Assembly: GCF_001182725.1 (NCBI RefSeq)
Contig: NZ_CWHU01000004.1
Coordinates: 285,506-349,505 of the forward strand
Length of the DNA: 64,000 nucleotides
Reading direction: 5' to 3'
Origin: Anaerococcus jeddahensis
GTDB lineage: Bacteria; Bacillota; Clostridia; Tissierellales; Peptoniphilaceae
Under the pieces are notes generated by a model that saw only the letters and a program-made list of their open reading frames with translations, did not search any database and had not been told where the DNA came from. Both the position numbers and the translations under genes were made by a program. Every line of letters begins with the position of its first letter. Within the stretch, counting starts at the first letter, position 1. This document shows positions 9,776 to 18,784 of the stretch, piece by piece.

Positions 9776-10759
9776 ATGAAAACATTAACCATTAAAGATA
9801 TAGCGGAGCTTGCTGATGTATCGGTGGCGACCGTTTCAAGAGTAATAAATAATAACGGAAGATTTTCTGAAGAGACTAGAAAAAAAGTCTTAGATATTAT
9901 AGAAAAAACTGGTTATAAAACTAATTATATGGCAAAATCTCTTAGAACAAATAAGTCCTATACCATCGGCGTTATTGTTCCTGATATAAGTAATTATTTT
10001 TTCTTTTCTATAGTTGAAAAAGTTGAGCAGGTTATGTTTGAAAAAAACTTTACAACAATTATTTGTAACACTGATAGAAGTATTAAAAAAGAAAAAGCCT
10101 ATCTTGAACTTCTTGAAAGCAAAAAAATTGATGGGCTTATAGTAATTTCTGGCGCAGAAAACTTTGCATTTCCACAAAATGAAATCCCTTATGTCTGCAT
10201 AGATAGGGAACCTATAGATAAATCAAAAACCATATTTATATCTTCCAATCATTATAAGGGTGGATATATGGCAACAAAAGAGCTTATAAAAAGAGGATCA
10301 AAAAATCCTTGTATTGTTTATTATAATGATAAGGCAACTTATTCTAAAAATAGAATTTCTGGATTTGAAGCGGCTTTAAAAGATGAAAATTTAAAAATTT
10401 CTAAGTATTCAAAATTAAAATCGGATCCTTTATCAATAGATATGTATTTGAAAAAAATTTTAAAAGGAAAAGTTGATTCTATTTTTGCTATAAATGATAA
10501 TGTTGCTATGGATGTTTTGTTAAGTTTAAATGAAAACAAAATTAAAGTTCCTGATGATGTTCAAGTTATTGGTTTTGACGATAATATTAATGATAAGTAT
10601 ATGTATCCTTCTTTATCAACAATAAGGCAAAATGTTGACGAAATTGCAAGAAATTCTGTTGATGCTTTGATTAAGCTTATGAATCAAGAAGAAAAACCTG
10701 GCAAGTCAATTACAATTGATGTAGAACTTGTTTTAAGAAATAGTACGAAAATTTTGTAA
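9776..10759 (+). CDS. LacI-family transcriptional regulator
   Basis: 327 residues. The N-terminal helix-turn-helix is TIKDIAELADVSVATVSRVINN, followed by the hinge region. The periplasmic-binding-protein-like domain (about 60-327) has TIGVIVPDISNYFFF, the conserved CIDREP, and IGFDDN near the C terminus. It is transcribed away from rpe-rpiB-PTS, and two identical palindromes lie in the 239-bp gap. It is almost surely the local repressor of the PTS operon and probably of itself. The inducer is likely the imported sugar or its phosphate. A two-way terminator follows. Confidence 0.94.
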   Translation: MKTLTIKDIAELADVSVATVSRVINNNGRFSEETRKKVLDIIEKTGYKTNYMAKSLRTNKSYTIGVIVPDISNYFFFSIVEKVEQVMFEKNFTTIICNTDRSIKKEKAYLELLESKKIDGLIVISGAENFAFPQNEIPYVCIDREPIDKSKTIFISSNHYKGGYMATKELIKRGSKNPCIVYYNDKATYSKNRISGFEAALKDENLKISKYSKLKSDPLSIDMYLKKILKGKVDSIFAINDNVAMDVLLSLNENKIKVPDDVQVIGFDDNINDKYMYPSLSTIRQNVDEIARNSVDALIKLMNQEEKPGKSITIDVELVLRNSTKIL

Positions 10760-10770
10760 TTTTGAAACTA

Positions 10771-10810
10771 AAAAGATAATGCCAATCATTAAATTAGCAT
10801 TATCTTTTTT
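10771..10810. terminator. Bidirectional terminator between LacI gene and nagA
   Basis: AAAAGATAATGC and GCATTATCTTTT are perfect 12-bp arms, with T-runs on both strands, between convergent genes. Confidence 0.85.
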
Positions 10811-10865
10811 ACTTGTTTATTATTTATTTTTAATTATAGTTCCTATTGTTAATCTTTCCAAAATT

Positions 10866-11993
10866 TTAAACTCTATATTTTTCTTCTCCATTCAAATAAG
10901 TAGCTTTTAAATTTAAATCGTAATCTAAAAGGATAAAATCTGCATCATAGCCTACTTTTATTTTTCCGCAAACATCATCTATTCCTACGGATTTTGCTGG
11001 GATTAAGGATGCCATTTGGACTGCTTCAAAAACATCTACTATATCCCAATCAACCACATTTTGAACGGCTTCTTTTAGTTTTAAAATTGATCCTGCAAGG
11101 TTTCCTGATTCTAGCCTTGCTGTTCCATTTTCTACTTTTACTGGAAACTCTCCCAACTTGTATGATCCGTCTGGCATGCCTCCTGCCATCATGCAATCTG
11201 TTATTAGGGCGATTTTATCATAGCCTTTTTTGTTTATTAAAACTTCTGCTGCTGCTGGATTTACATGGTGACCGTCGCAAATTAATTCTGAAATTGCATC
11301 TGAATTCATGGCAGCTCCAACCATGCCAGGATTTCTGTGGTGAAGGCCGCTCATGGCATTATAGGTGTGAACAAAAATATTTGCCCCAGACTCCACTGCA
11401 TTCATAGCCTCATCATATGATGCATCGGAATGGCCAAGAGCAACATAAACTCCCATGGCGTTTGCTTTTTTTATAAATTCTTCTGCCCCAGCTCTTTCTG
11501 GTGCAATGGCTATTTTATTTACAAGACCTTTTGACAATTCTTTCCATTTTTTTAATTTTTCTATGTCAGGATCTGACATATATTTTTCGTTTTGGGCGCC
11601 CTTATATTTTTCTGTGAAAAATGGGCCTTCCAAAAATATTCCTCTGACTTTTGCTCCACTTACATCTTCGTATTCTTCTCCAACAACTTTTACTGCCTCA
11701 TTTAACCTTTCTGTTGAGTCGGTTAGAGTTGTTGGCAAAAATGATGTAACTCCTGTTTCAAGTAAGCCCTTTGAAATTATATCCAAAGCTCCTTTTTTCG
11801 CATTCATTATATCTTCGTTTTTGTAGCCGTGAATGTGGGTGTCAACAAGTCCTGGAGCCAAAATTCCTTCTAAATAAGTGAAATTTTCAGGCTCATTTTT
11901 TGAAAGGGACTTTATTTTCCCATTTTCTACTTCTACAAATAAATCTTTTTCAATTTTTTCTTCTAATATTACATAATCTGCTTTATAAATCAT
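10866..11993 (-). CDS. nagA: N-acetylglucosamine-6-phosphate deacetylase
   Basis: Deacetylates GlcNAc-6-P to glucosamine-6-P for amino-sugar use and cell-wall recycling. 375 residues, normal for NagA. Amidohydrolase features are APGLVDTHIHGY (metal HxH), FLEGPFF with the metal Glu, LGHSDASYDEA, HTYNAMSGLHHRNPGM and LITDCMMAGG with the catalytic Asp. The start has an AAGGAG site. It is monocistronic here: the downstream terminator is shared with the LacI gene and the divergent upstream region holds the methionine T-box promoter. nagB is not in the window. Confidence 0.95.
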   Translation of the reverse strand: MIYKADYVILEEKIEKDLFVEVENGKIKSLSKNEPENFTYLEGILAPGLVDTHIHGYKNEDIMNAKKGALDIISKGLLETGVTSFLPTTLTDSTERLNEAVKVVGEEYEDVSGAKVRGIFLEGPFFTEKYKGAQNEKYMSDPDIEKLKKWKELSKGLVNKIAIAPERAGAEEFIKKANAMGVYVALGHSDASYDEAMNAVESGANIFVHTYNAMSGLHHRNPGMVGAAMNSDAISELICDGHHVNPAAAEVLINKKGYDKIALITDCMMAGGMPDGSYKLGEFPVKVENGTARLESGNLAGSILKLKEAVQNVVDWDIVDVFEAVQMASLIPAKSVGIDDVCGKIKVGYDADFILLDYDLNLKATYLNGEEKYRV

Positions 11994-12046
11994 AAAATCT
12001 CCTTTTTCCTATTTTTAAGATACCCTTTTTTTATAAAATTAAAAAA

Positions 12047-12076
12047 TTGACGAAATATTTTTATTGTGGTGATATT
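12047..12076 (+). promoter_or_regulatory. Promoter of the methionine-type T-box transcript
   Basis: TTGACG at 12047-12052 and a TGATATT-type -10 at 12070-12076, spacer 17-18 bp, just before the T-box leader. Confidence 0.5.
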
Positions 12077-12089
12077 ATTCAAAAGAAAT

Positions 12090-12335
12090 TAAAAGCTTAC
12101 AAAAAGAAGAGTAGCTTTAAATAATGATTAAAGAGAGCTTTGTTGTGGTGAAAAAAGCAGATTTGTTTTAGGTGAAGATGGTCTTTTTAGCTTAACTTGT
12201 GATATGTAGCAGGTTAGGGCTATGCCCCTTACAGCAGATAGTATTGTTTGATACCTACTAAGTCTATTATTGTGAAATAATGGAAAAATAAAGTGGTAAT
12301 GCGAGTCTTCGTCCTTTGGATGAAGGCTCTTTTTT
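12090..12335 (+). promoter_or_regulatory. T-box leader (probable Met) before the metA remnant
   Basis: A 240-base leader contains AGAGAGCTTTG, a long stem I region with a candidate ATG specifier in GTGAAGATGGTC, and the T-box core AAGTGGTAATGCGAG (12291-12305). A terminator follows with arms GAGTCTTCGTCC and GGATGAAGGCTC (12303-12329) and a T-run. The core departs from the usual GGTGGTACCGCG. Methionine specificity is inferred from the ATG and the downstream metA remnant. Confidence 0.78.
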
Positions 12336-12360
12336 ATTTGAAAATTAGAAAGGAAATATT

Positions 12361-13270
12361 ATGCCAGTTATTTTATCGGATAAGCTTATTAAAGAAGAAG
12401 TTTTGAAAAAAGAAAATATTTTTACTATTAATGAAAAAAGGGCTCAAAGTCAGGATATTAGGCCCTTAAAGCTTGCCATAGTTAATTTGATGCCCAACAA
12501 GGAGGTGACTGAAATTGACCTTTTAAAATTAATTTCTGCCAATTCTTTACAAATTGAAGTTGATTTTATTAGGACTGTAACTTACAAAAACAACACTCTG
12601 ATTCTAAAAGACTTGAAAGTTTGTACAAGTCCTATGATGATATTAAGGATGAAAAATATGATGGGATGATTATTACAGGAGCTCCCATAGAAAATATAGA
12701 TTATGATGATATAAAATATTGGCAAGAGCTTAAGAAAATTTTTGATTATGCAAGAAAAAATGTTTATTCTACTATTTTTATTTGTTGGGCACCCCTTGCT
12801 GCCTTAAATTATTATTATTATTATGGGATTGATGCTTTTTCTTATGATGAGAAATTTCTGGTGTATATCCATTTTTAAAAGAAAATAATAGTAGACTTTT
12901 TGATGGTTTTGATGATGTTTTTAATATGCCCCAATCAAGGTATAAGGGAGTTGATCCTAGCCTTTTAGATCCCTTTGATGACCTTGAAGTTTTGGAAAAA
13001 TCAGACCATATTGGCCTAAGCCTTGCTGCAAGTAAAGACCTTAGGTTTATATTCTCTCTGGGACATTTTGAATACGGAAAATATAATCTTGATAAGGAAT
13101 ATAAGAGAGATTTAAAAAAGGATAAAAGTACCAAAAAGCCTGTAAATTATTATTTTGAGAATAGCTCAAAGGTTAATGTGTCCTGGAAATCTGCATCAAG
13201 TCTTTTTTATTCAAATTGGATAAATTATGCAGTTTATCAAAATACACCCTTCAAAATTGAAAATATAGAA
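12361..13270 (+). pseudogene. metA: Homoserine O-acyltransferase (MetA) remnant, frameshifted
   Basis: MetA acylates homoserine for methionine synthesis. The start MPVILSDKLIKEEVLKKENI and ERAxxQDIRPLK-type block match the family. The frame shifts at about 12600, where KNN continues as DSKRLESLYKSYDD. It shifts again at about 12856, where DEKF continues as SGVYPFLKEN. In between are GMIITGAP and the cysteine segment ICWAP, which differs from the usual CWGAQ. Later GHFEYGKYNLDKEY and YSNWINYAVYQNTPF match the C-terminal part. Two frameshifts and an altered active-site neighbourhood make it non-functional. It runs without a stop into an aspartokinase remnant. Confidence 0.9.
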
Positions 13271-13640
13271 AGTAAGTCCGTATCAAAATTTGGGGGCTCT
13301 TCCCTTTCTGATGCTGGCCAATTTAAAAGGGTTAAGGATATTATAAACAAAAAATCTGACAGGGACCTTATTGTAGTTTCTGCTCCTGGAAAAAGAAATG
13401 ATTAAGATATTAAGGTTACTGACTTATCAATCTCTCTTACCGATTCAAATCAAAAAATTGATAGGCTAGAAAAAGAGCTTTTAGCAAATGAAAATATTAG
13501 AGATGAAATTTTATCAAGGCTTAGGGAGAGATTCTATGAAATAATTCATGACTTGGATCTTAAAATAAGTCTTAAAAAAGAAATTGATAAGTCCTTGGAT
13601 ATTTTAAAAAATTCCTTAAAAAGAGACTACAATTTATCAA
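13271..13640 (+). pseudogene. Aspartokinase N-terminal remnant, nonsense and deletion
   Basis: SVSKFGGSSLSDAGQFKRV is the aspartokinase N-terminal signature, continuing to LIVVSAPGKRND. TAA at 13403-13405 then interrupts, and DIKVTDLSISL and a helical region resume in the same frame. Similarity ends at RDYNLSRG near 13640, where the family normally continues for another 250 or more residues. Instead the sequence jumps to homoserine dehydrogenase. No start codon separates it from the metA remnant, so the two are fused in frame. It is clearly inactive. Confidence 0.88.
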
Positions 13641-13976
13641 GGGGCAATTCCTGTAATTGAAAATCTTTATACCATTAGCATCTTGGATGAAGTTGAGGAA
13701 ATAAGTGGGATTTTTAATGGATCTTGTAACTTTATTTTATCAAAAATGGAAGAAGGCTATAGTTTTAAAGACGCCCTAGAAAAAGCCCAAGACTTAGGCT
13801 TTGCAGAAGCTGATCCAAAAGATGACATAGAAGGCTATGATTCTATGAGAAAACTTAGGATAGCTGCATCGATTTTATTTAGAAAAGAAATAAAAGAAGA
13901 AGACATAGACCTTGAAGGAATTACAAAAATAAAAAAAGACCATGTAAAATAGCAATTGAAAGAGGGCTCACAAATT
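13632..13976 (+). pseudogene. hom: Homoserine dehydrogenase internal remnant
   Basis: A stretch in a frame different from the aspartokinase piece reads GAIPVIENLYTISILDEVEE, then GIFNGSCNFILSKMEEGYSF and FAEADPKDDIEGYDSMRKL, matching the central catalytic region of homoserine dehydrogenase (NGTxN and EADP-type motifs). The NAD-binding N-terminal half is gone. After DHVK a stop occurs at 13950-13952, while IAIERGLTN continues in another frame, indicating a further shift. The junction at about 13632-13641 is the scar of a large deletion. Confidence 0.88.
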
Positions 13977-13995
13977 TAAATTATTTTTAAAATTA

Positions 13996-14012
13996 TTGCA
14001 AACCACTTGCAA
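13996..14012. promoter_or_regulatory. Candidate zinc operator 1 overlapping the -35 box
   Basis: TTGCAA, a 5-base centre and TTGCAA form a 17-bp symmetric site. Its right half (14007-14012) is also the -35 hexamer of a promoter with TAAAAT at 14030-14035 and an exact 17-bp spacer. The location before a zinc-type transporter suggests a Zur/Fur-family repressor site. Confidence 0.55.
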
Positions 14013-14048
14013 GTAAAATTTTTTTATAGTAAAATTATTGAGACAATA

Positions 14049-14065
14049 TTGCAAATCATTCGCAA
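14049..14065. promoter_or_regulatory. Candidate zinc operator 2 at the ribosome-binding region
   Basis: TTGCAAATCATTCGCAA is an 8-1-8 palindrome with one mismatch, centred 53 bp after operator 1 and ending 11 bp before the ATG. Together with site 1 it brackets the transcription start. Confidence 0.55.
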
Positions 14066-14076
14066 AAGGAGATTTT

Positions 14077-15009
14077 ATGAAAGAAAAAAGAAAAATATTT
14101 CTAGGAATTTTTCTAATTTTTGGATTATTTTTGGCATCTTGTTCTAATAATGCTAAAAATATTTCAAAAAAGGAAAATTCTTCTGATAAAAAATTAATCT
14201 ACACTAGCTTTTTTCCTGTAGAAGAGCTTACCAAAAGAATTGTCGGTGATAAATTTGAAGTGAAATCAATTATAGATAAAAGCCAAGAGCCTCATTCTTT
14301 TGAGTTAAAAACTGAAGATATAAAAAATATAATCAAGGCTGACTTGGTTATTTATAATGGAGCAGGTATGGAAACTTTTATCGATGATTTGAAAAATTCT
14401 TCTGATGATAAGGAGAAATTCGTCGATCTTTCAAAAAATTTGACCCTTCTTTCATCTGCTAAGGATGGAAAAGTTTCTAAGGATAAGGTCAATCCCCATA
14501 CTTGGCTTTCTATTAAAAATGCCATGGTTGAGCTAGAGGAAATTTATGAGAAAGTTTCAAAAATAGATCCTTCGAATAAGGATTTTTATAAGAAAAATCT
14601 TGATAAAAACCTTGATATGTTTAAAAAAATGGATGAAAAGTTTGCAAACGAGCTTAAGGATGTTGATGAAAATAAGAGATATTTTGTAGTTTCCCATGCA
14701 GCTTTTAATTATCTAGCTGATGATTATAATTTAAAACAAGTCGCTGTTACAGGAATTTCTCCTGAAGATGAGCCTTCTGCTAAGCAATTAAAAACAATTG
14801 CTGATTTTGTAAAAAAACATGATATTTCTACCATATTTTTTGAAGGAAAGGCTACTCCAAAGGTAGCTGAAACTTTGGCAAAATCTACAAATACAAAAAC
14901 TTCTACCTTATACACTATGGAAAATTTGACCAAAGAAGAAGCTAAGATGGGCTATTTGAAACTTATGGAAGAAAATTTAAAGTCCTTGAAAGAGTCTTTT
15001 GATGAGTAA
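14077..15009 (+). CDS. Zinc/manganese ABC transporter substrate-binding lipoprotein (ZnuA/AdcA-like)
   Basis: Cluster A-I metal-binding lipoprotein, 310 residues from the ATG at 14077. That start has an AAAGGAG site; an in-frame ATG 13 codons upstream would fall inside the operator region. The lipobox is LFLASC. Candidate metal ligands are His in KSQEPHSFEL, His in NPHTWLS, His in VVSHAAFNYL, and an acidic residue near the C terminus. There is no His-rich loop. The ATPase and permease genes follow with 8-bp overlaps, and a histidine-triad lipoprotein closes the operon, which favours zinc over manganese. The specificity is inferred. Confidence 0.92.
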   Translation: MKEKRKIFLGIFLIFGLFLASCSNNAKNISKKENSSDKKLIYTSFFPVEELTKRIVGDKFEVKSIIDKSQEPHSFELKTEDIKNIIKADLVIYNGAGMETFIDDLKNSSDDKEKFVDLSKNLTLLSSAKDGKVSKDKVNPHTWLSIKNAMVELEEIYEKVSKIDPSNKDFYKKNLDKNLDMFKKMDEKFANELKDVDENKRYFVVSHAAFNYLADDYNLKQVAVTGISPEDEPSAKQLKTIADFVKKHDISTIFFEGKATPKVAETLAKSTNTKTSTLYTMENLTKEEAKMGYLKLMEENLKSLKESFDE

Positions 15010-15685
15010 TTATGCCTTAGAGATTGAAAATTTATATTTTTCTTATGAAAATGAAAATATTTTAGAAGATCTATCTATGAAGATTGAAGAAGGGAAATTC
15101 GCCTTAATTATTGGTGAAAATGGAGCTGGAAAGACAACTCTTATTCGTTTGATTTTAAATCAATTAAAAAAAGATTCAGGAAGTATAAAGATTTTTTCTG
15201 ATCCTATAGAAAAATCTAATCACTACCAAGATTTGGCTTATATTTCCCAAGCTTCAGTAGCTTCTTTTAAGCTTTTTCCTACAAATGTGAAAGAAGTCAT
15301 ACAAAATCACTTAAAATTTTTGAAAAAATCTTATGATATTGATAAGTTGTTGGAAGATTTTGATTTGATTAAGCAAAAAAACCATGCCTTATCAGACTTA
15401 TCGGGTGGGCAAATTCAAAGACTTTCTTTGATTTTGGCCTTTATAAAGGATGCTAAAATTTTGATTTTAGATGAGCCTACTGCCGCAATAGATATGAAAT
15501 TTTCTAAGGATTTTTATGAACATTTGAAAAATTTAAGTAAAAAAGGAAAGACTATTTTGATGATAAGTCATGATTACAAGCTTGCTTCTATTTTTTCTGA
15601 CGAGATTTTTCATTTATCTGACAAGAAGATTAGAAAAATCGATAGGACAAGGCTAAGAGAGGGGTTGGGAGATTTTTATGTTTAA
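15002..15685 (+). CDS. Metal ABC transporter ATP-binding protein (ZnuC-like)
   Basis: 227 residues. Walker A is GENGAGKTT, the signature is LSGGQIQRLSL, and Walker B is ILILDEPTAAID followed by the switch His in MISHDYK. This is the usual set for the ATPase of a Zn/Mn ABC importer. The ATG at 15002 lies inside the last codons of the binding-protein gene (8-bp overlap), so translation is coupled. A TTG three bases earlier is a less likely start. Confidence 0.94.
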   Translation: MSNYALEIENLYFSYENENILEDLSMKIEEGKFALIIGENGAGKTTLIRLILNQLKKDSGSIKIFSDPIEKSNHYQDLAYISQASVASFKLFPTNVKEVIQNHLKFLKKSYDIDKLLEDFDLIKQKNHALSDLSGGQIQRLSLILAFIKDAKILILDEPTAAIDMKFSKDFYEHLKNLSKKGKTILMISHDYKLASIFSDEIFHLSDKKIRKIDRTRLREGLGDFYV

Positions 15686-16469
15686 TATTTTTGAATATGA
15701 TTTTATGCAAAGAGCCTTTATTGCTGGGGCTTTGATTGCTGTAATTCTTCCTTGTATCGGTCAATTGGTTTTGATTAAAAGGCTTTCTATGATTGGCGAT
15801 ACTCTTTCCCATTCGTCTTTGGCAGGTCTTAGTATTGGACTTTGTTTTGGAATTAGTCCAATTCTTTCTGCAATGCTTTTTTGTGTTTTCGCTGCCTTTT
15901 CCATTGAAGTTATTAGAAATAAATTAAAAAATTACCAGGAAGTTTCTACAGTAATTATTCTTGCAGCCTCTATTGGAATTGCAGGAATTATGGCTGACTT
16001 ATCAGCAAGTGCAAACGCAATTTGTTCATATCTTTTTGGTTCCATTGTTACCATATCCGACCAAGAATTTTATTTATTAATTGCTTTGAGTCTTTGTTTT
16101 TTAGTAATTTATTTTACTTATTACAATGATTTTTACCTTTTACTTTTTGACCCAACATCCGCTCAAATTTTGGGACTTAGGGTCAAGTTTTTAAATTTTA
16201 CCATTAGTTTTTTGACGGCAATTGCTGTTGCAATTTCTGCAAAAACTATTGGATCTTTGATCGTTTCGTCACTTTTAGTCATACCTTCAATAATGGCTAT
16301 AGAAATTTGTAAATCTTATAAAAAATCACTCATGCTTTCAATTATATTTTCATTAATATTTGTATTTTTGGGTTTGTTCTTATCTTATATTTTTAACCTA
16401 AGACCTGGTTCAGTTATAGTTTTGATTGCAGTTTTGAGTTTGATTTTAGTACTTTTAATAAAAAAATAG
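15678..16469 (+). CDS. Metal ABC transporter permease (ZnuB-like)
   Basis: 263 residues with about eight hydrophobic spans. The family block MIGDTLSHSSLAGLSIGL near residue 35 is typical of ABC-3 metal permeases, as is AKTIGSLIVSSLLVIPSIMA. It overlaps the ATPase gene by 8 bp and precedes the histidine-triad gene by 8 bp. It forms the membrane channel of the zinc-type importer. Confidence 0.94.
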   Translation: MFNIFEYDFMQRAFIAGALIAVILPCIGQLVLIKRLSMIGDTLSHSSLAGLSIGLCFGISPILSAMLFCVFAAFSIEVIRNKLKNYQEVSTVIILAASIGIAGIMADLSASANAICSYLFGSIVTISDQEFYLLIALSLCFLVIYFTYYNDFYLLLFDPTSAQILGLRVKFLNFTISFLTAIAVAISAKTIGSLIVSSLLVIPSIMAIEICKSYKKSLMLSIIFSLIFVFLGLFLSYIFNLRPGSVIVLIAVLSLILVLLIKK

Positions 16470-16477
16470 GAGCTTAT

Positions 16478-18742
16478 ATGAAAAATAAAAAATTACTCGC
16501 CCTAGTTTTGGCTACTTCTTTTGTTTTAACATCATGTTTTAGCAAAAACAAGGAAAATATTATAGATAAAAAGGAAAAAAAGCTAAGTGTAAAAACTGAA
16601 CAAAAAATTAAAGAAGATAAAACTACAGAAGTTTTATTAGATTCAGAAATTAAAAAGGAAGATATAGTAAAGTTCTTTAAACACGGGGATCATTGGCATA
16701 TTTTTACAAAAGATGGTAAGGAGCATATATCCTACAAAGATCCTAATTCTTTTGGAAAAGATGGAGGAGTTGACCTTGTTGATGTAGTTGATAAGAACAA
16801 GTTAAAAGATAAAAATGTAGTTGCAATAAAAAAACACGGAGACCACTGGCATGTTTATACAAAAGACGGGGGCGAATATTTAACATATGAAAATCCCTCA
16901 GGGCTTTTTCCAAATATAAAAGTTGGAATATATACAGGAAGTCATGGTTCAAATTCTACACATACCTCATCAGCCCTAAGTAAAAATTCTTCCCAAAAAC
17001 TTTCAGGAGATAGGGTTGTAAAAATACTAAGACATGGAGACCACTGGCATATCTATACAGCAAATGGAAATGAATTTATTTCATATACAAACCCAAGCTC
17101 TGCCTATCCAAATATAAGGATTGGAACATATAGAGGAAGTCATGGATCAAATTCACAAAATATAGCAAACAATTCTAATAATATTGTAAAAACAGATAAG
17201 AAAAACCATCAAGTTTTTGAAAACAATAAACAAATAGGTAATAGTCAAACAACAAAACCAATATATAGGAAAGAAAATTACGAAAATCAAAGAATAAATG
17301 CTATTAAAAACTTAAAATTAATTCCAATTTTAGGACAAGGAAAGATAAATAGGTTTGATATTGTGAAAATTCTTGTACACCAAGACCACTATCATATTTA
17401 CGATTCAAACAACAGAGAAGCTATAACTTATACCAACCCAATAAATTTATTTCCTAATGCATATTTTGGTGAATATGGAAATAAGAGCCATAAAGAAGTA
17501 GCTGAAAATAATAGTTCTCATGTTAAACCTGAAATTAAACCTAATGAGAATAAAAAACCTCATGCTAAACATGAAATTAAACCTAATGAAAATGAAAAGC
17601 CTCAAATTAAACCTGATGAAAATAAAATACCTCAAGTTAAACCTGAAGAGAATAAAAAACCTGAAATTAAACCTGATGAAAATGAAAAGCCTCAAGTTAA
17701 GCCTGATGAAAATAAAATACCTCAAGTTAAACCTGAAGAGAATAAAAAACCTGAAATTAAACCTAATGAAAATGAAAAGCCTCAAGTTAAGCCTGATGAA
17801 AATGAAAAACCTAATGTTAATCCTAAAGAAGATGAAAAATGGCCAAGTGGAATTACAAAAATAATAGACCACAAAGACCACTGGCACCTATATAAGGGAG
17901 ATGAAGAAGTAGGCGTTGTAAAAGAAAATCCAAAAAATATTTATCCTGATGCTGAATATATAGTGGAAAAATCAGAAAGTGACAATATAGCCGTAGCTGA
18001 CGATGAAATTTTTAACTACCAAGATATAAGGGCTGAGCTAATAAAGGGAGTAATCCCATATCTTGAAGGAGATCTTTCCAAATTTACAAATTATGGAAAT
18101 CTATCTCAAGAAGATGCAGTTTATGGGTCAAATGGAGTAAGGGAAAATATATTCTATTGGTTCCACCAAAACCACTATCATGCCAAAACTATAAAACAAA
18201 TAATTCAAATGGAAAAAGATAATAAATTTGGAAAATTCACAGCCAAAGATGTAGTAAAAACTATAAAATACAAGATAGAAAATCCAAAAACACAACTTGA
18301 ATACAAACCTGAAGTAAATATTGAAGATGTAAAAGAATTCTTGAAAAACCACTACCAAGTAGAATCTTATGATATCTTAAACATTGGCGATTCACTAGTC
18401 CAAGTATTTATAAAAGAAGAAACCCTAAATTTCTACCTAAGAGATTTTGAAATGAAAGATGGAAAACTATCCTATAAAAAACAATTGCCAGTAGTCCAAG
18501 ATAAAAAAGAAGAAAGTGAAGAAGAAAATATCGAAGAGAATATCAAAGAAGATGAAATAAAAGATAATTCAGAAGATAAAAAAATAGAAAAGACAGAAAA
18601 AATCGAAAATAAGAAAAAAAATCAAATAGAAAATACTAAAATAGACGATACAAATAATACAGAAAATAAAAAAGACCAAACAAAGCAAAATCAAGAAGAA
18701 AAAGAAGATAAGCTTGAAACAGAAAATAATATAGATAAATAA
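16478..18742 (+). CDS. Histidine-triad (Pht-like) zinc-scavenging lipoprotein
   Basis: 754-residue surface lipoprotein; the lipobox is VLTSC (Cys20). Six HxxHxH triads begin at residues 69, 120, 186, 301, 465 and 563 (HGDHWH, HGDHWH, HGDHWH, HQDHYH, HKDHWH, HQNHYH). Most are followed by a short strand repeat with T-NP/YPN. Pneumococcal Pht proteins use such triads to bind zinc and pass it to the AdcA-type binding protein. A charged Pro/Glu/Lys linker (about 348-450) is built of 10- to 12-residue repeats. The C terminus is Lys/Glu/Asn-rich without a sortase motif. Co-transcription with the zinc-type transporter supports the role; zinc capture itself is inferred. Confidence 0.88.
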   Translation: MKNKKLLALVLATSFVLTSCFSKNKENIIDKKEKKLSVKTEQKIKEDKTTEVLLDSEIKKEDIVKFFKHGDHWHIFTKDGKEHISYKDPNSFGKDGGVDLVDVVDKNKLKDKNVVAIKKHGDHWHVYTKDGGEYLTYENPSGLFPNIKVGIYTGSHGSNSTHTSSALSKNSSQKLSGDRVVKILRHGDHWHIYTANGNEFISYTNPSSAYPNIRIGTYRGSHGSNSQNIANNSNNIVKTDKKNHQVFENNKQIGNSQTTKPIYRKENYENQRINAIKNLKLIPILGQGKINRFDIVKILVHQDHYHIYDSNNREAITYTNPINLFPNAYFGEYGNKSHKEVAENNSSHVKPEIKPNENKKPHAKHEIKPNENEKPQIKPDENKIPQVKPEENKKPEIKPDENEKPQVKPDENKIPQVKPEENKKPEIKPNENEKPQVKPDENEKPNVNPKEDEKWPSGITKIIDHKDHWHLYKGDEEVGVVKENPKNIYPDAEYIVEKSESDNIAVADDEIFNYQDIRAELIKGVIPYLEGDLSKFTNYGNLSQEDAVYGSNGVRENIFYWFHQNHYHAKTIKQIIQMEKDNKFGKFTAKDVVKTIKYKIENPKTQLEYKPEVNIEDVKEFLKNHYQVESYDILNIGDSLVQVFIKEETLNFYLRDFEMKDGKLSYKKQLPVVQDKKEESEEENIEENIKEDEIKDNSEDKKIEKTEKIENKKKNQIENTKIDDTNNTENKKDQTKQNQEEKEDKLETENNIDK

Positions 18743-18784
18743 GCAGTCTCAACTAGCTTAATTTATGAAATTTATAAACTTTAG

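Noticed and set aside
12361-13976. Sequencing errors as the cause of the metA-ask-hom breaks
   Set aside because: Besides frameshifts there is a nonsense codon and a large deletion joining two different genes out of frame, which errors do not explain.
14038-14076. Upstream in-frame start for the zinc-binding lipoprotein
   Set aside because: It would place the lipoprotein signal 13 residues in and begin before the operator palindrome; the ATG at 14077 has the ribosome-binding site.
17447-17887. Long open frames on both strands across the KP-repeat region
   Set aside because: They are frame shadows of the repetitive linker in the histidine-triad gene, which has the signal peptide and operon position.
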